A program made the position numbers and the translations under genes. A stretch of 20,016 nt of DNA from Pelargonium nanum (Eukaryota > Streptophyta > Magnoliopsida > Geraniales > Geraniaceae), in NCBI GenBank assembly GCA_036897485.1, contig JAYMTF010002025.1, positions 1-20,016 of the forward strand. Reading direction: 5' to 3'. Positions 10,374 through 18,900 of the stretch are shown here, piece by piece (the first letter of the stretch is position 1; the number at the start of each line of letters is the position of its first letter). The notes under the pieces are model-generated. The model had not been told where the DNA came from. It worked only from the letters and a program-made list of their open reading frames with translations, and made no database searches.

Positions 10374-12818
10374 ATGGCGTTCACTGCAACTCCGGCTAGC
10401 GTTTATGCTGCAGCAATGAGGCCTTGCATTTGTTCTTCTCGCGAAATATTGAAGCCAACAACAGTCTTCAATACGGAGTTTACAGATGTATCTCGAAACA
10501 AGCTAATTACGAGCTCATCCCTGAGCTTTAAATCAGGGCCCAGAAGGTTTGAAAAGCTTGCTACCAGAGCTACAATGTCTGAACCAAACCCCATCCCAGG
10601 GCTACCCATCGATCTTAGAGGTTATATATATTCTAATTTTGTTGCAGATATGCGTTTGACACTTAATTATTCTCATCTTTGTTATTATCGGACATAGATC
10701 GTTTCTATTTACTGTTGTGTGTTCTATATGTTGAATGTGTGGATCATTTCCTAAAGGCAATTTTATTGTAGATCATCTGTTTGATTCTTGTCCACAAAGA
10801 AAGTGACTAATCAAACTTGAAGTTCCTGTTAACAGGTAAAAGAGCTTTTATTGCTGGGGTGGCTGATGATAATGGATATGGCTGGGCGATAGCTAAGTCT
10901 CTAGCTGCTGCAGGTGCTGAAATTCTCATCGGTACATGGGTTCCTGTATGTAAATTGCTCTAACTTGCTTTCTTGTACTGCAAATTGTATAAACTTTCTT
11001 CATTTCAGTACCTAAACTAAAGTTTGTATTGGTTATTTGGTTAGGCTTTGAACATATTTGAAACCAATCTAAAACGTGGGAAGCTCAATGAATCGCGCGT
11101 GTAAGAACAGATTGGATATATGATTGCTGCATATTCTCGTGTTCAATTGGATCTACTAAAACTAAATTGACTGTAACTCTACTGAAAATGTACAGATTGC
11201 CAGATGGTTCTTTAATGGAGATAGCAAAGATTTATCCATTGGATGCGAGTTATGATACTCCTGAGGATGTTCCAGAAGATGTAAAAGAAAACGTTCCCTT
11301 GTAGTTTCCAGGATAAGTAGTTTGCTGTCGGATTATACTCTTTTAAAATATATTTTTGCTGTCTTTTGCAGGTAAAGACGAGCAAACGTTATGCAGGGTA
11401 TTCAAATTGGACAATTCAGGTACCACTATTCGGATCTTACCCTACTAATCTTGTGCTAAATGTATAGTTTTCAATGTATTCTATAAACTTGAATAATAGA
11501 CTCACCATACATTATGCAGTACGGGTTGAAAATACGTTAACATTATCTCTTAGTCGTGCAAGATTCATAAGAGATGCTCGTTGTGTACACTGGTGTCGAT
11601 GAAACTATGTATAACAACAATGTTGCATATCTTCTGAGACCCTAATGTTAATATGTGATACTGCACAAGAATTCAAAATAGTGAGTTGAATGGTGACCTG
11701 TTTTGGCAGGAGTTGGTTGAAACTGTGAAACAAGACTTTGGCAGCATTGACATCCTTGTGCACTCACTTGCAAATGGGCCGGAGGTTTAGCATCTTTGAC
11801 CTTTCTTCGTTCGTGTTATTTTCCCGACTTGTCAGTGGTAATTGTGTGTTAATGTTTCGCGCACAGGTTAGCAAACCTCTTTTACAGACATCAAGGAAAG
11901 GATACATTGCAGCTGTCTCAGCATCAACCTACTCCAATGTGTCTTTGCTCCAGCATTTCCTTCCAATAATGAATCCAGGCACATTTCTCTTCCAGTTTCC
12001 ATTAGTTTCTGCTTCCATAATCTGTAAACAACAATGAGAATTTAGAATGTGCAGAAGCAAATGTTGCTAGATATTCAAGGTGTGGTGTTTGATATTACAG
12101 GTGGTGCATCAATATCTCTAACACACGTTGCTTCCACCAGAATGATTCCTGGGTAAGCAAATAAGCATACGATATCCAATTTTTTTGCAACTTAGAACTG
12201 CATTACTTGAGTTTTAAACCTTTCGCACAGTTATGGCGGAGGAATGAGCTCAGCAAAGGCTGCTTTAGAGAGCGATACAAAAGTGAGTTTACACTCTCTT
12301 AAACATCATTCATCCACTCTCACGAGGATGCTATGACTTTAACGCATTTGCATATATGATGCAGACGCTGGCATTTGAAGCTGGAAGAAAACACAAAATC
12401 AGAATCAACACTATATCTGCAGGTAACTTACTGTAACTATTGATCATGGCGCCTTCACTTGCTAAAGGCCAGACATATACGTACATAATTTCAGGTCCAT
12501 TAAGAACTCGTGCTGCAAAGGCGATTGGTATTATAGACGACCAGATTAACTATTCACTCTCTAATGCACCCTTGCAGAAAGAACTGAGTGCAGGTATGTT
12601 TGAATTCACTCCACAACACAACTTACCTTTGATTTCTATGCGGAAAACTGGAAGCCTTAAATAATGTTTGTAAAACAGATGAGGTGGGAAATGTTGCTGC
12701 GTTTCTGCTGTCTCCCTTGGCTTCGGCTATCACTGGAGCTGTTGTGTTCGTTGACAATGGCCTAAATATCATGGGAGTAGCAGTAGACAGCCCTTCTCTT
12801 AAATCTCTTGACTATTGA
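10374..12818 (+). CDS. MOD1: Plastid enoyl-[acyl-carrier-protein] reductase (NADH), twelve coding exons
   Basis: Exons: 10374-10620, 10836-10945, 11045-11100, 11196-11280, 11372-11419, 11710-11784, 11867-11978, 12101-12152, 12231-12282, 12365-12422, 12495-12593 and 12679-12818. Together they give 377 residues with no frame break. The enzyme reduces trans-2-enoyl-ACP to acyl-ACP with NADH, the last step of each plastid fatty-acid elongation cycle. Residues 1-~70 are Ser/Thr/Arg-rich with few acidic residues, as a chloroplast transit peptide should be. The mature part starts near GLPIDLRG. The Rossmann nucleotide loop is [14 protein letters not shown] (from residue 90). The catalytic Tyr263 and Lys271 lie in [16 protein letters not shown], and [14 protein letters not shown] follows. 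Length and order match Arabidopsis MOD1 and Brassica ENR. All introns are GT-AG except the one after exon 7, which must use GC to keep the conserved NPGGASISL. The gene converges on NSE4, with 263 bp between the stop codons. Confidence 0.96.
11979..12100 (+). other. GC-AG intron 7 of the ENR gene, with an alternative in-frame GT donor
   Basis: The conserved protein requires exon 7 to end at 11978 (CCA G) and exon 8 to begin at 12101 (GT GGT GCA). The intron therefore starts with GC (CAG/GCACAT) and ends with ACAG. A canonical GT at 12024-12025 would extend exon 7 by 45 nt, stay in frame, and insert 15 mostly hydrophobic residues between NPG and GASISL. Conservation of the family argues that the GC donor gives the working enzyme. 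Confidence 0.75.
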
Positions 12819-13081
12819 GACAGAAAATGTCATTTCCCCTTTTCAATAGATAGTTTTATTGGAATTTGCATGTTTAAGCTGTGATTCATTTTCTTGTGCC
12901 GTATGCAACACTAATTGTGAAATTTAAAGAGACAAAAACAATATATTTGTACTAATGCATGTAATGAAAGAAACATGTACAATTCTAGGCTAATTCCTAC
13001 TGATGTAGGAAGACTAATTAAACCTGTACCATCACTGGGGGAAAATGGGAGGATGCTAAGGAGCCAAAATCTGCACAAGAC

Positions 13082-16000
13082 TCACAACAGTTTACGCTTC
13101 CCTTTCTGAGGAGATGCATCATTACTTTTAGAAGAGTCTTCTCCAGTCGAATGTTCTCGTAAAAACAAGCCACGGTTCCTGGATATTTTCTTAATTGGAG
13201 TTGTAGCAGTAGGTATTGTTGCATGAAGTGTTTTTAACCCTGATTTTGGTTGAGGATTATTTGAAGTGGCAGACATTGAATCTCGTTGAGAGTAACTTTT
13301 ATCTTCCTGATGCCTATGAGGCATCAGCTCTTCCTCAGCTGTGACGGAACATGTCATCAACTGTATTCCATATAGAGGCAGGTTCAGATATAATAGGAAA
13401 AGAGTAAAACACTCGATATAAGATAACCATAACAGCATCATCCTAGAAGTGGCTATTTTGACACAATAATAATCTCGCAACATAAATTATGGAAAAGGAC
13501 ATGGCAAAATGAAAGTATGATGGATAGCGAAATTAGGTCATTCAATGTTGACAAAAACTAGCTCACACAGGGTACCCTTTCATCACCAAACATGTGCCAC
13601 AAATCAAATTACCAAATTCTTGAGGCCTGAAACTTAACACAGTTTATTAAGTAGAATAGATATGGTTGTGTCCAAGTACCTCCCAGTCTTTGTAGTCAAA
13701 TCTGAAGATAAAGTGGCAGTAAGCAACTTCCCCAGAAATAACTGCACTGTTAGCAGGAGCATTCCTTGGTGCTGACACATGAAAAACAAGTTGTAAATGG
13801 AGAGGAGAGAGATAGAGATAGAGAGAGGGAGAGAGATTGCAAAGAAATCTTACAAACTAGATGATAGCCTTGTTCATTCACTCTTATTTCAGCCCTCCCG
13901 TCTTTAACTAGAAATGATAAGGCAAACAGATTTTCCACTGTCTGCGCAAAAGAATTTCTGTTCAATACTAGATTCTCAAGTCTGACACTTCTGTTTTTCT
14001 TCAATATATTAAACATGGTTAACATATTCAAATCTGTATCTGTTCTCTCATCTGTAGGAGTGTCCTCAAGCTGCACAATGCCACATGGAAATTTAGTTGA
14101 ATGCTCATATGTCAAGGGATAATAAAATAACGGATGATAAAAGGTAAGGCTGACAAACATGTACATATATAATGAATCAGTGTTGTGCCTATTTAACAGA
14201 AATTAGAAGTTTCTTTAAATGCGCACACAAACACAAAACAGAACATGGCAAAGGTTCCGAAATAGTTGCAGTAACAAATTTTGGTTACACCTAGGTACTC
14301 ATATAACCTCGTAATAATACACAGTGCTCTAATTATATTGCAAACCCCTTTTAAGAGGGGTATCAGTGCTACAATATAACTTTAACCTATATTAAAATAA
14401 CAAAAGATCAAAGTGGAGCAAATAGGAGCAATATAATGTGCTACATGCCCCACTATAATTAAATAGGGTCTTGTGTTATTGTCATTTCATAATAACTTAA
14501 TAAGTGACTAGTGAATACTGCTGTCGACGAATAATCATCAATAGAAAAAAAAATTGCTAATTCTTTCAGCATGATATCTTCCAGCTGTACTAAAGTATTT
14601 ATCCCATTTTACTACTAATTCACAATAATATAGTCATTGAAAAGAAGAAAAAAAATAATCAATCAGAAACATCACCTCCCCTGGCTTGGACATTTCTGTT
14701 GGTCTCACATGTTTTCTACGAACATAAGTCTTTCGCTGCTTTGGTTCAGTATCCATAGGCCCAATCCTACAGAAGTAGGTAAGAATCAAACTCAGAAAAG
14801 TAAAGGAATAAAAAGAGAAGATAATATAAATAATGTATTCGTTTTACATGGTGCAGCATCCAGGGCCGCTCCTAAGTATATGTGAGACAACAGCTCCAAT
14901 ATCTTTCCAAACAATTGAGTCCCTTCCACCATTTGGTCCATTTTGTCGTCCAAAGTCTCTAAGAAGACAACTAATAAAATCAGAAGCTGTAATTCCTTCT
15001 TTGTTGAGTGCCTTCACTGAGAAAAGCAAGGAGCTTGTAATGTCCAAAAGAGCTTCAGCATCCGCAACCTGTTCTCTTGGATTTTGCACTGAAAGTCATT
15101 GGAAAAAAAACACGACAAGACATGTAAATCATGACACAACCTTGTGTTCCAAAAACAGGGTGCAAGAAGACCCTATTAGATCTGAAGAAGAAAAAACAAA
15201 CCCTTTTAAAACAAAAATAACCACTGCTTATTAACTCTTAAGGTACATTATCTTTCTCCATGTAGTTCCTACAACAATGATCTTGAATCATGTTGGGCCA
15301 AGCGGTTGATGCGCTTTGGATTTCCTTTGAGGTCTCAGGTTCGAACCTCCTTGCCGACGGTATGGGGTGGGATTTTTGGGTTTAAGGGGAGCTAACAACT
15401 AACTCGGGTGACGCCCCCACTAGGGGGTTAGAAACACAGGCCTTTGTAGGCCTGCTGTCCTGTCGCTTATCAAAAAAAAAAAAGTAATTGCTAGTTTAAC
15501 AATATAAGGAAGATCTACGGTTCAATCATCAAGGGAAAAATATGCATCTTTGCTAATAAGCTTAACTAGGAAAAGATCTTGACACCAAAATTGCATTGTA
15601 TATTTATCTACCTAATACAGGTTACTTGACGATTGTATACTGTGCAAATAACGGTTCTATTTTATCTTTCCTTTTTTTCTAACAGGATTACTGCAGTATA
15701 CTAGTTAATATTGTCACCATCAGAAATTCCCATATTAGTTCTATATATGTTTTTTTATGAGAAGCCGTGTAACAATTTCATAAAATAAACTGTAGTTGAT
15801 ATAGAAATGTAAAAAATAGTTCGGCTATAAATTATACTTTGGGGAAATTGCTTAAATTAGATTACATTCTAAAATGAAAACAAACACTAGGACCTTTCCA
15901 TCTTACCTAAAATACTATTAAACTATGTTTATTTCATTCATTAAAGACGAGGTAGGTAAATCTTAAAAGTTCAGCCAGAAACAATGCACTCCTAAAATTC

Positions 16001-16477
16001 AAATTGTCCAACTCTACCAACATGCAACATTTTCAAATAAAAGCCGGAAACAATAAATGAAGCACTATGAATAGAGCTTCCAACAACATACCATGCTTAT
16101 GCAAATTCTCCACTTTATCAAATATTTCCTTAAACCTCGTAGAATCAGCCCTCAGCATCTCCTCTCTCTCATCTGCACAGCCATTACAGATAACCTCAAA
16201 CACCAAATATAAGCAATAATAACCAACTCAACTCCAGACTTGTTCAAACACAAAAGCAAAACAAACAGCAAAGTCAGTTACCATGAATGCGAGTCTTCAC
16301 GGCGAGGTATCCAGATCGGAGGCGTCTGCGGCTCCGCGCACCTTCTTGCCCTGAATTGCTGGTCCCAAGCTCACCTGCTTCGTCTGTTGCACGACTACTG
16401 CTACCACTAACGCCGCCGCCGCCACCAACTCCATTACTACTGCTACTACGCAACTCGCTTTTGTCGATTCCTACCAT
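13082..16477 (-). CDS. NSE4A: NSE4, kleisin subunit of the SMC5/6 complex, seven exons
   Basis: Exons on the minus strand: 16477-16282, 16172-16092, 15088-14848, 14766-14676, 14070-13854, 13771-13680 and 13360-13082. The coding sequence of 1197 nt gives 398 residues, close to Arabidopsis NSE4A (about 400). NSE4 bridges the SMC5 and SMC6 heads, binds NSE1/NSE3, and acts in DNA repair and chromosome stability in the nucleus. The N-terminus (1-~50) is a low-complexity Ser/Gly stretch including five Gly in a row. It is followed by a basic [14 protein letters not shown], the conserved [14 protein letters not shown] near 94-107, and a region ending [17 protein letters not shown]. The C-terminal Nse4_C winged-helix region (~228-310) holds [20 protein letters not shown] and the [10 protein letters not shown] motif. 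EELMPHR and SRNRGL follow, then a Lys-rich end. All splice sites are GT-AG. The gene is divergent from the unknown intronless gene at 17234. The choice of A over B paralogue is not decidable here. Confidence 0.95.
13801..13837. repeat. GA/CT-rich microsatellite filling a short NSE4 intron
   Basis: A GAGA/GATA tract occupies nearly half of the 82-bp NSE4 intron 13772-13853. On the transcribed minus strand it is CT-rich, lying between the donor and the branch-point/acceptor region. It may serve as extra pyrimidine tract. Length variation would change intron size only. Confidence 0.85.
14333..14379. repeat. Small imperfect foldback in NSE4 intron 4
   Basis: TTATATTG (14333-14340) and CAATATAA (14372-14379) are exact inverted arms around an inner CCCC...GGGG hairpin (14345-14360). 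It may be the remnant of a tiny MITE, or chance in AT-rich DNA. Confidence 0.35.
15290..15483 (+). mobile_element. tRNA-derived SINE in NSE4 intron 2, antisense to the gene
   Basis: A tRNA-like head carries an A-box-like TGGGCCAAGCGG (15294-15305) and a strong B box GGTTCGAACC (15338-15347), about 33 nt apart. Both are at pol III promoter spacing. The GC-rich body contains two perfect hairpins: CCCCC-ACTA-GGGGG (15414-15427) and CAGGCC-TTTGTA-GGCCTG (15437-15454). The element ends TTATC plus a 12-A tail (15472-15483), a typical plant SINE end. It stands out from the surrounding AT-rich intron (15089-16091). I could not find convincing target-site duplications. The tail differs from that of the SINE-like copies at 9.4 and 18.6 kb, so it is probably a separate family. 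Confidence 0.75.
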
Positions 16478-16993
16478 ACCTCTGGATTTTTCTATGTACT
16501 GAGCAGTAGAGAAATTGATTTGGAATTTTAGGGAAGAAATAGAACCCTAGAATTCGAATTCGAAACCGAGTTCGGGCTGAAATTCGAGTTCAGAAAAAGG
16601 AAATTAAATGAGAAGTTTAAAGGTCACTGCAACTCGCGGGTTAAGGAAACAAGAAAGATTGACTCATCATGAACGATTCAGTTTTTATACGAGCGTTTCG
16701 GTATATATGTGAAGCCAGACTTGCTTGCGTAACAAGCTAATCCCACCTTGTTGGGCCGCCAGCTGTAAAAAGCCCAATACACTTTTCTCTACCTTCCCGC
16801 GAGGCCCACATTGTATTTTAAGTAGAGCCCATGATATCTCTGCTGATTGGCTAATTTTTTAAAAATATTCAAATTTCTAACGCCTGTCAATACTCACTGA
16901 TTTTACGAATCTACCCCTACAGTTGGACAAAATAAATATACGACTAGCGAGTAGCATCGTGTTGTTTTGGACAAAAACAAGGGTATTTGTGAA

Positions 16994-17015
16994 CGGGTCA
17001 GAGGTGCCTGACCCG
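16994..17015. repeat. Perfect 8-bp stem / 6-nt loop inverted repeat
   Basis: CGGGTCAG (16994-17001), a 6-base loop, then CTGACCCG (17008-17015). The GC-rich stem sits upstream of the 17234 start codon. It could be a leader hairpin if transcription starts near 16960, or a palindromic protein-binding site. Confidence 0.6.
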
Positions 17016-17066
17016 AATTACATATGAGTGACACCTAACCGCCCAGAGCACCAATCCACCAAAAAA

Positions 17067-17141
17067 ATGGCGGAATATACGCAGATCCTCAGACTCTCTC
17101 TTCCCACTCTCTCCTTGCAAAACCATAAATTCACCTACTGA
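17067..17141 (+). other. Possible upstream ORF (24 codons) before the unknown gene
   Basis: ATG in a strong context (seven A before, G at +4, reading MAEYTQILRL...) opens a 24-codon frame that stops at 17139-17141, 92 nt before the main ATG. If it lies inside the mRNA leader it would be translated first and could lower expression of the main ORF. The transcription start is not known from sequence, so it may be outside the transcript. Confidence 0.45.
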
Positions 17142-17233
17142 CTTCACTCCACTGTCCACAATCGAATCAAAATTTCAGATTAGAGTTAGGGTTTTTGCAA
17201 TTTCAATCGACAAATCTGTCAAATTTTCCAGAT

Positions 17234-18262
17234 ATGAAAGCTTCGCTCAAGTTTCGCGAAGAGCAGAAGCCGCTGTTCAGGGCCAAAGTGCCTCTCAACA
17301 TCCTGGGCATGCCATTCCAATCCGGCGTCGTCGCCGGCGAGTCCAAGGAGCTCACTCTCAATTTGGGCACTTTCTTCGAGTCCGGGCCGTCGATCAGGTT
17401 CGCTTACCGTCCCAACGACACGTGGAACCCTTTCTCACTCGTCATCAAGACCGGAACCGGAGCCTACGGCTCGCCGTTCTCCAGTTCCTTGCTGATGAGC
17501 GCCGAGTTCAATTTGCTCGGCCGCGGGAACAATCCTTCGTTTATGCTTCATTTCAAGCCGCGGTTTGGGGATTTCTCGATCAAGAAGTCGCAGTCGTCGG
17601 TTTTTGACAAGACGGTGCCGGCGGCGGCCCAAAACGGCGTCGTCCTTGAGCGCGATTCTTCGATTGAGGTCGTGGATGCGCCGATGGAGAACGGAATTTT
17701 CTCTGGAAAGAAATTCGCGGATTTGCATTCGGAACTCGCGGACGCCGGTTCGATCTCGAGGTTGCTCTCCGGCATGGAGATGTCGGCGACGACGGCTCTG
17801 CCGGTGAAGGGCCGCGCCGTGGTGAACTTCCGGTGGGGAGTGAGAGCGCCGGTGGAGGGGAAGAGTGGCGGTGGCGGCGCCAATTCGGCGGGTGGATTTT
17901 CGCTCCAGAAGATCCCCTTTTTGGTGATGAACAAGATTGGGATCGAACACGTGGACGGCGATGATTCCAAGGTGGGCCCGGAACGGAGTGGAGTTGGGAA
18001 CGCTGACGTGGTGGAGACCTGTCTTATAGTGAAGCGCCAGCTGGAGGGTTTGCAATCGGAGAACGGGCTGCTGAGGAAAGCAGTGGAGGATCTCCGGCGT
18101 GAAATTTCCGGCGGAATGTTGGCGCTGCCGGCCGGAGATCTGAACGCCGGCAGGTGTAGAGAGATGAAATCGAGTGGTAGAAGTGAATGGCGTAGCAATG
18201 AGAGGGGGAAATCGACGGAAGGAGAAATCAAGGAGGAGTTGAAGAAAGCAAGCGGTTCCTAA
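17234..18262 (+). CDS. Intronless plant protein of unknown function with C-terminal coiled coil
   Basis: A 342-residue single-exon product. The frame is open further upstream, but the first ATG is at 17234, giving MKASLKFREEQKPLFRAK. Residues 1-~125 look like a conserved domain of alternating polar and hydrophobic strands with many Gly, Ser, Phe and Asn (SGVVAGESKELTLNLGTFF, RPNDTWNPFSLVIKTG, FMLHFKPRFGDFSIKK). This pattern would suit a beta-rich or barrel-like fold. A variable linker (~125-190) follows, then a second beta-like patch (GRAVVNFRWGVRAP) with a Gly run. A predicted coiled coil (261-291, VKRQLEGLQSENGLLRKAVEDL) precedes a charged tail. I recall similar uncharacterised proteins in other plants but cannot name a family. 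Chloroplast OEP24 also starts MKASLK, but the rest does not match. There is no signal peptide or transmembrane helix. The coding sequence is markedly GC-richer than its flanks. Confidence 0.85.
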   Translation: MKASLKFREEQKPLFRAKVPLNILGMPFQSGVVAGESKELTLNLGTFFESGPSIRFAYRPNDTWNPFSLVIKTGTGAYGSPFSSSLLMSAEFNLLGRGNNPSFMLHFKPRFGDFSIKKSQSSVFDKTVPAAAQNGVVLERDSSIEVVDAPMENGIFSGKKFADLHSELADAGSISRLLSGMEMSATTALPVKGRAVVNFRWGVRAPVEGKSGGGGANSAGGFSLQKIPFLVMNKIGIEHVDGDDSKVGPERSGVGNADVVETCLIVKRQLEGLQSENGLLRKAVEDLRREISGGMLALPAGDLNAGRCREMKSSGRSEWRSNERGKSTEGEIKEELKKASGS

Positions 18263-18596
18263 TTAAGAGTTAACTAATTATTAGTTAATGCTAATTTTTT
18301 TGTTTGTGTTTTTCTTTTTGATTAAATCAAAATGTTGTCTGGTGATTCCATCATTGCAGCATTATTTTGATTTATTTTATCTTAGACATGTGTAAATCTT
18401 GTCTGATTTATCAAATTTTATGAATGGAAAATCATGTCACACCTTGGTGTCAATCAACGTTACTAAAATCAACATAAGATGAAGAGCTCGTTTGGTAATA
18501 ATACTAGTGACTTGAAATCAAGATAAGATAAACTTGTTTGATAACAATACTAGTGACTTGCATATCTGGCAAAAAGCTGGATCTTTCGGCCACAAC
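18263..18596 (+). other. 3' flank of the unknown gene with a 46-bp-period direct repeat
   Basis: The region just after the stop includes a 19-base palindrome TTAACTAA-TTA-TTAGTTAA (18270-18288), likely in the 3'UTR, and T-rich sequence suited to 3'-end formation. Two 25-nt direct repeats (18490-18514 and 18536-18560, two mismatches, both ending ATACTAGTGACTTG) lie immediately before the SINE-like copy B. No coding potential was recognised. Confidence 0.55.
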
Positions 18597-18900
18597 TTTT
18601 TTTTTTTTTCTTCTAAACTATGAAGTTCTTGAGCGGGTCCATAAATTTGCGGTTGTCACATTTAAGTCGTTTTTTTTTTCTAAACCATGAGGTTTTTGAG
18701 TGTGCCCACAAACTCGCGGTTGACACCTTTAAGCCATTTTACCACACTCATACTAATCCTCATTCAAGCCTGGTAGTTACACAAGGGCGGCAAAACTCTC
18801 CCTACCAAGTTTTAATGCAGCTGCATTCTCTGAAACTCGAACTCGAGACCTCAATTTAAGCTCGAACAATATCTTATTAATTGACTCACACGCTTGGTGG
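18597..18900 (-). mobile_element. SINE-like retroposon, copy B, with duplicated 3' tail
   Basis: Read on the minus strand: a tRNA-like head (ACCAAGCGTGTGAG near 18896; B-box-like GAGTTCGAG near 18840-18848), a body and then the tail GGCTTAAAGGTGTCAACCGC... (18736-18679). An A run follows, then a second copy of the tail (18669-18612, about 78 % identical to the first over 58 nt), ending in a longer interrupted A run (18611-18597). Body and tail align with copy A at 9405-9585. The two tail units differ mainly by transitions, suggesting an old duplication or a second, 5'-truncated insertion at the poly(A). Target duplications were not found. It lies downstream of the 17234 gene, in the opposite orientation. 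Confidence 0.6.

Larger units (their letters stand above)
16478..17233. promoter_or_regulatory. Divergent promoter between NSE4 and the unknown gene
   Basis: The 756 bp between two divergent start codons hold site II-type motifs TGGGCC (16752-16757), AGCCCA (16771-16776), GGCCCA (16803-16808) and AGCCCA (16826-16831). TTCCCGCG (16794-16801) in their midst resembles an E2F site, which would suit a chromosome-maintenance gene such as NSE4. An AATAAATATA stretch near 16930 could be a TATA region for the plus-strand gene. Sharing of the promoter by both genes is inferred from geometry. Confidence 0.5.

Noticed and set aside
11738-12037. 99-codon plus-strand frame in the ENR region as a separate gene
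   Set aside because: It is read-through of ENR exon 6, intron 6 and exon 7 in different frames, not an independent gene.
15290-15380. A functional tRNA gene
   Set aside because: A and B boxes are present, but no full cloverleaf or acceptor stem can be formed, and the sequence continues into an A-tailed body; a SINE explains it better.
17195-17233. Extended N-terminus of the unknown gene starting at 17195
   Set aside because: The codon at 17195 is TTG, not ATG; plant nuclear genes start at ATG, and MKASLKF at 17234 looks like a natural N-terminus.
17435-18231. Long minus-strand frames (206 and 227 codons) across the unknown gene
   Set aside because: They are shadows of a GC-rich coding sequence in the opposite strand, with Arg/Pro/Ser-rich composition and no recognisable domain.
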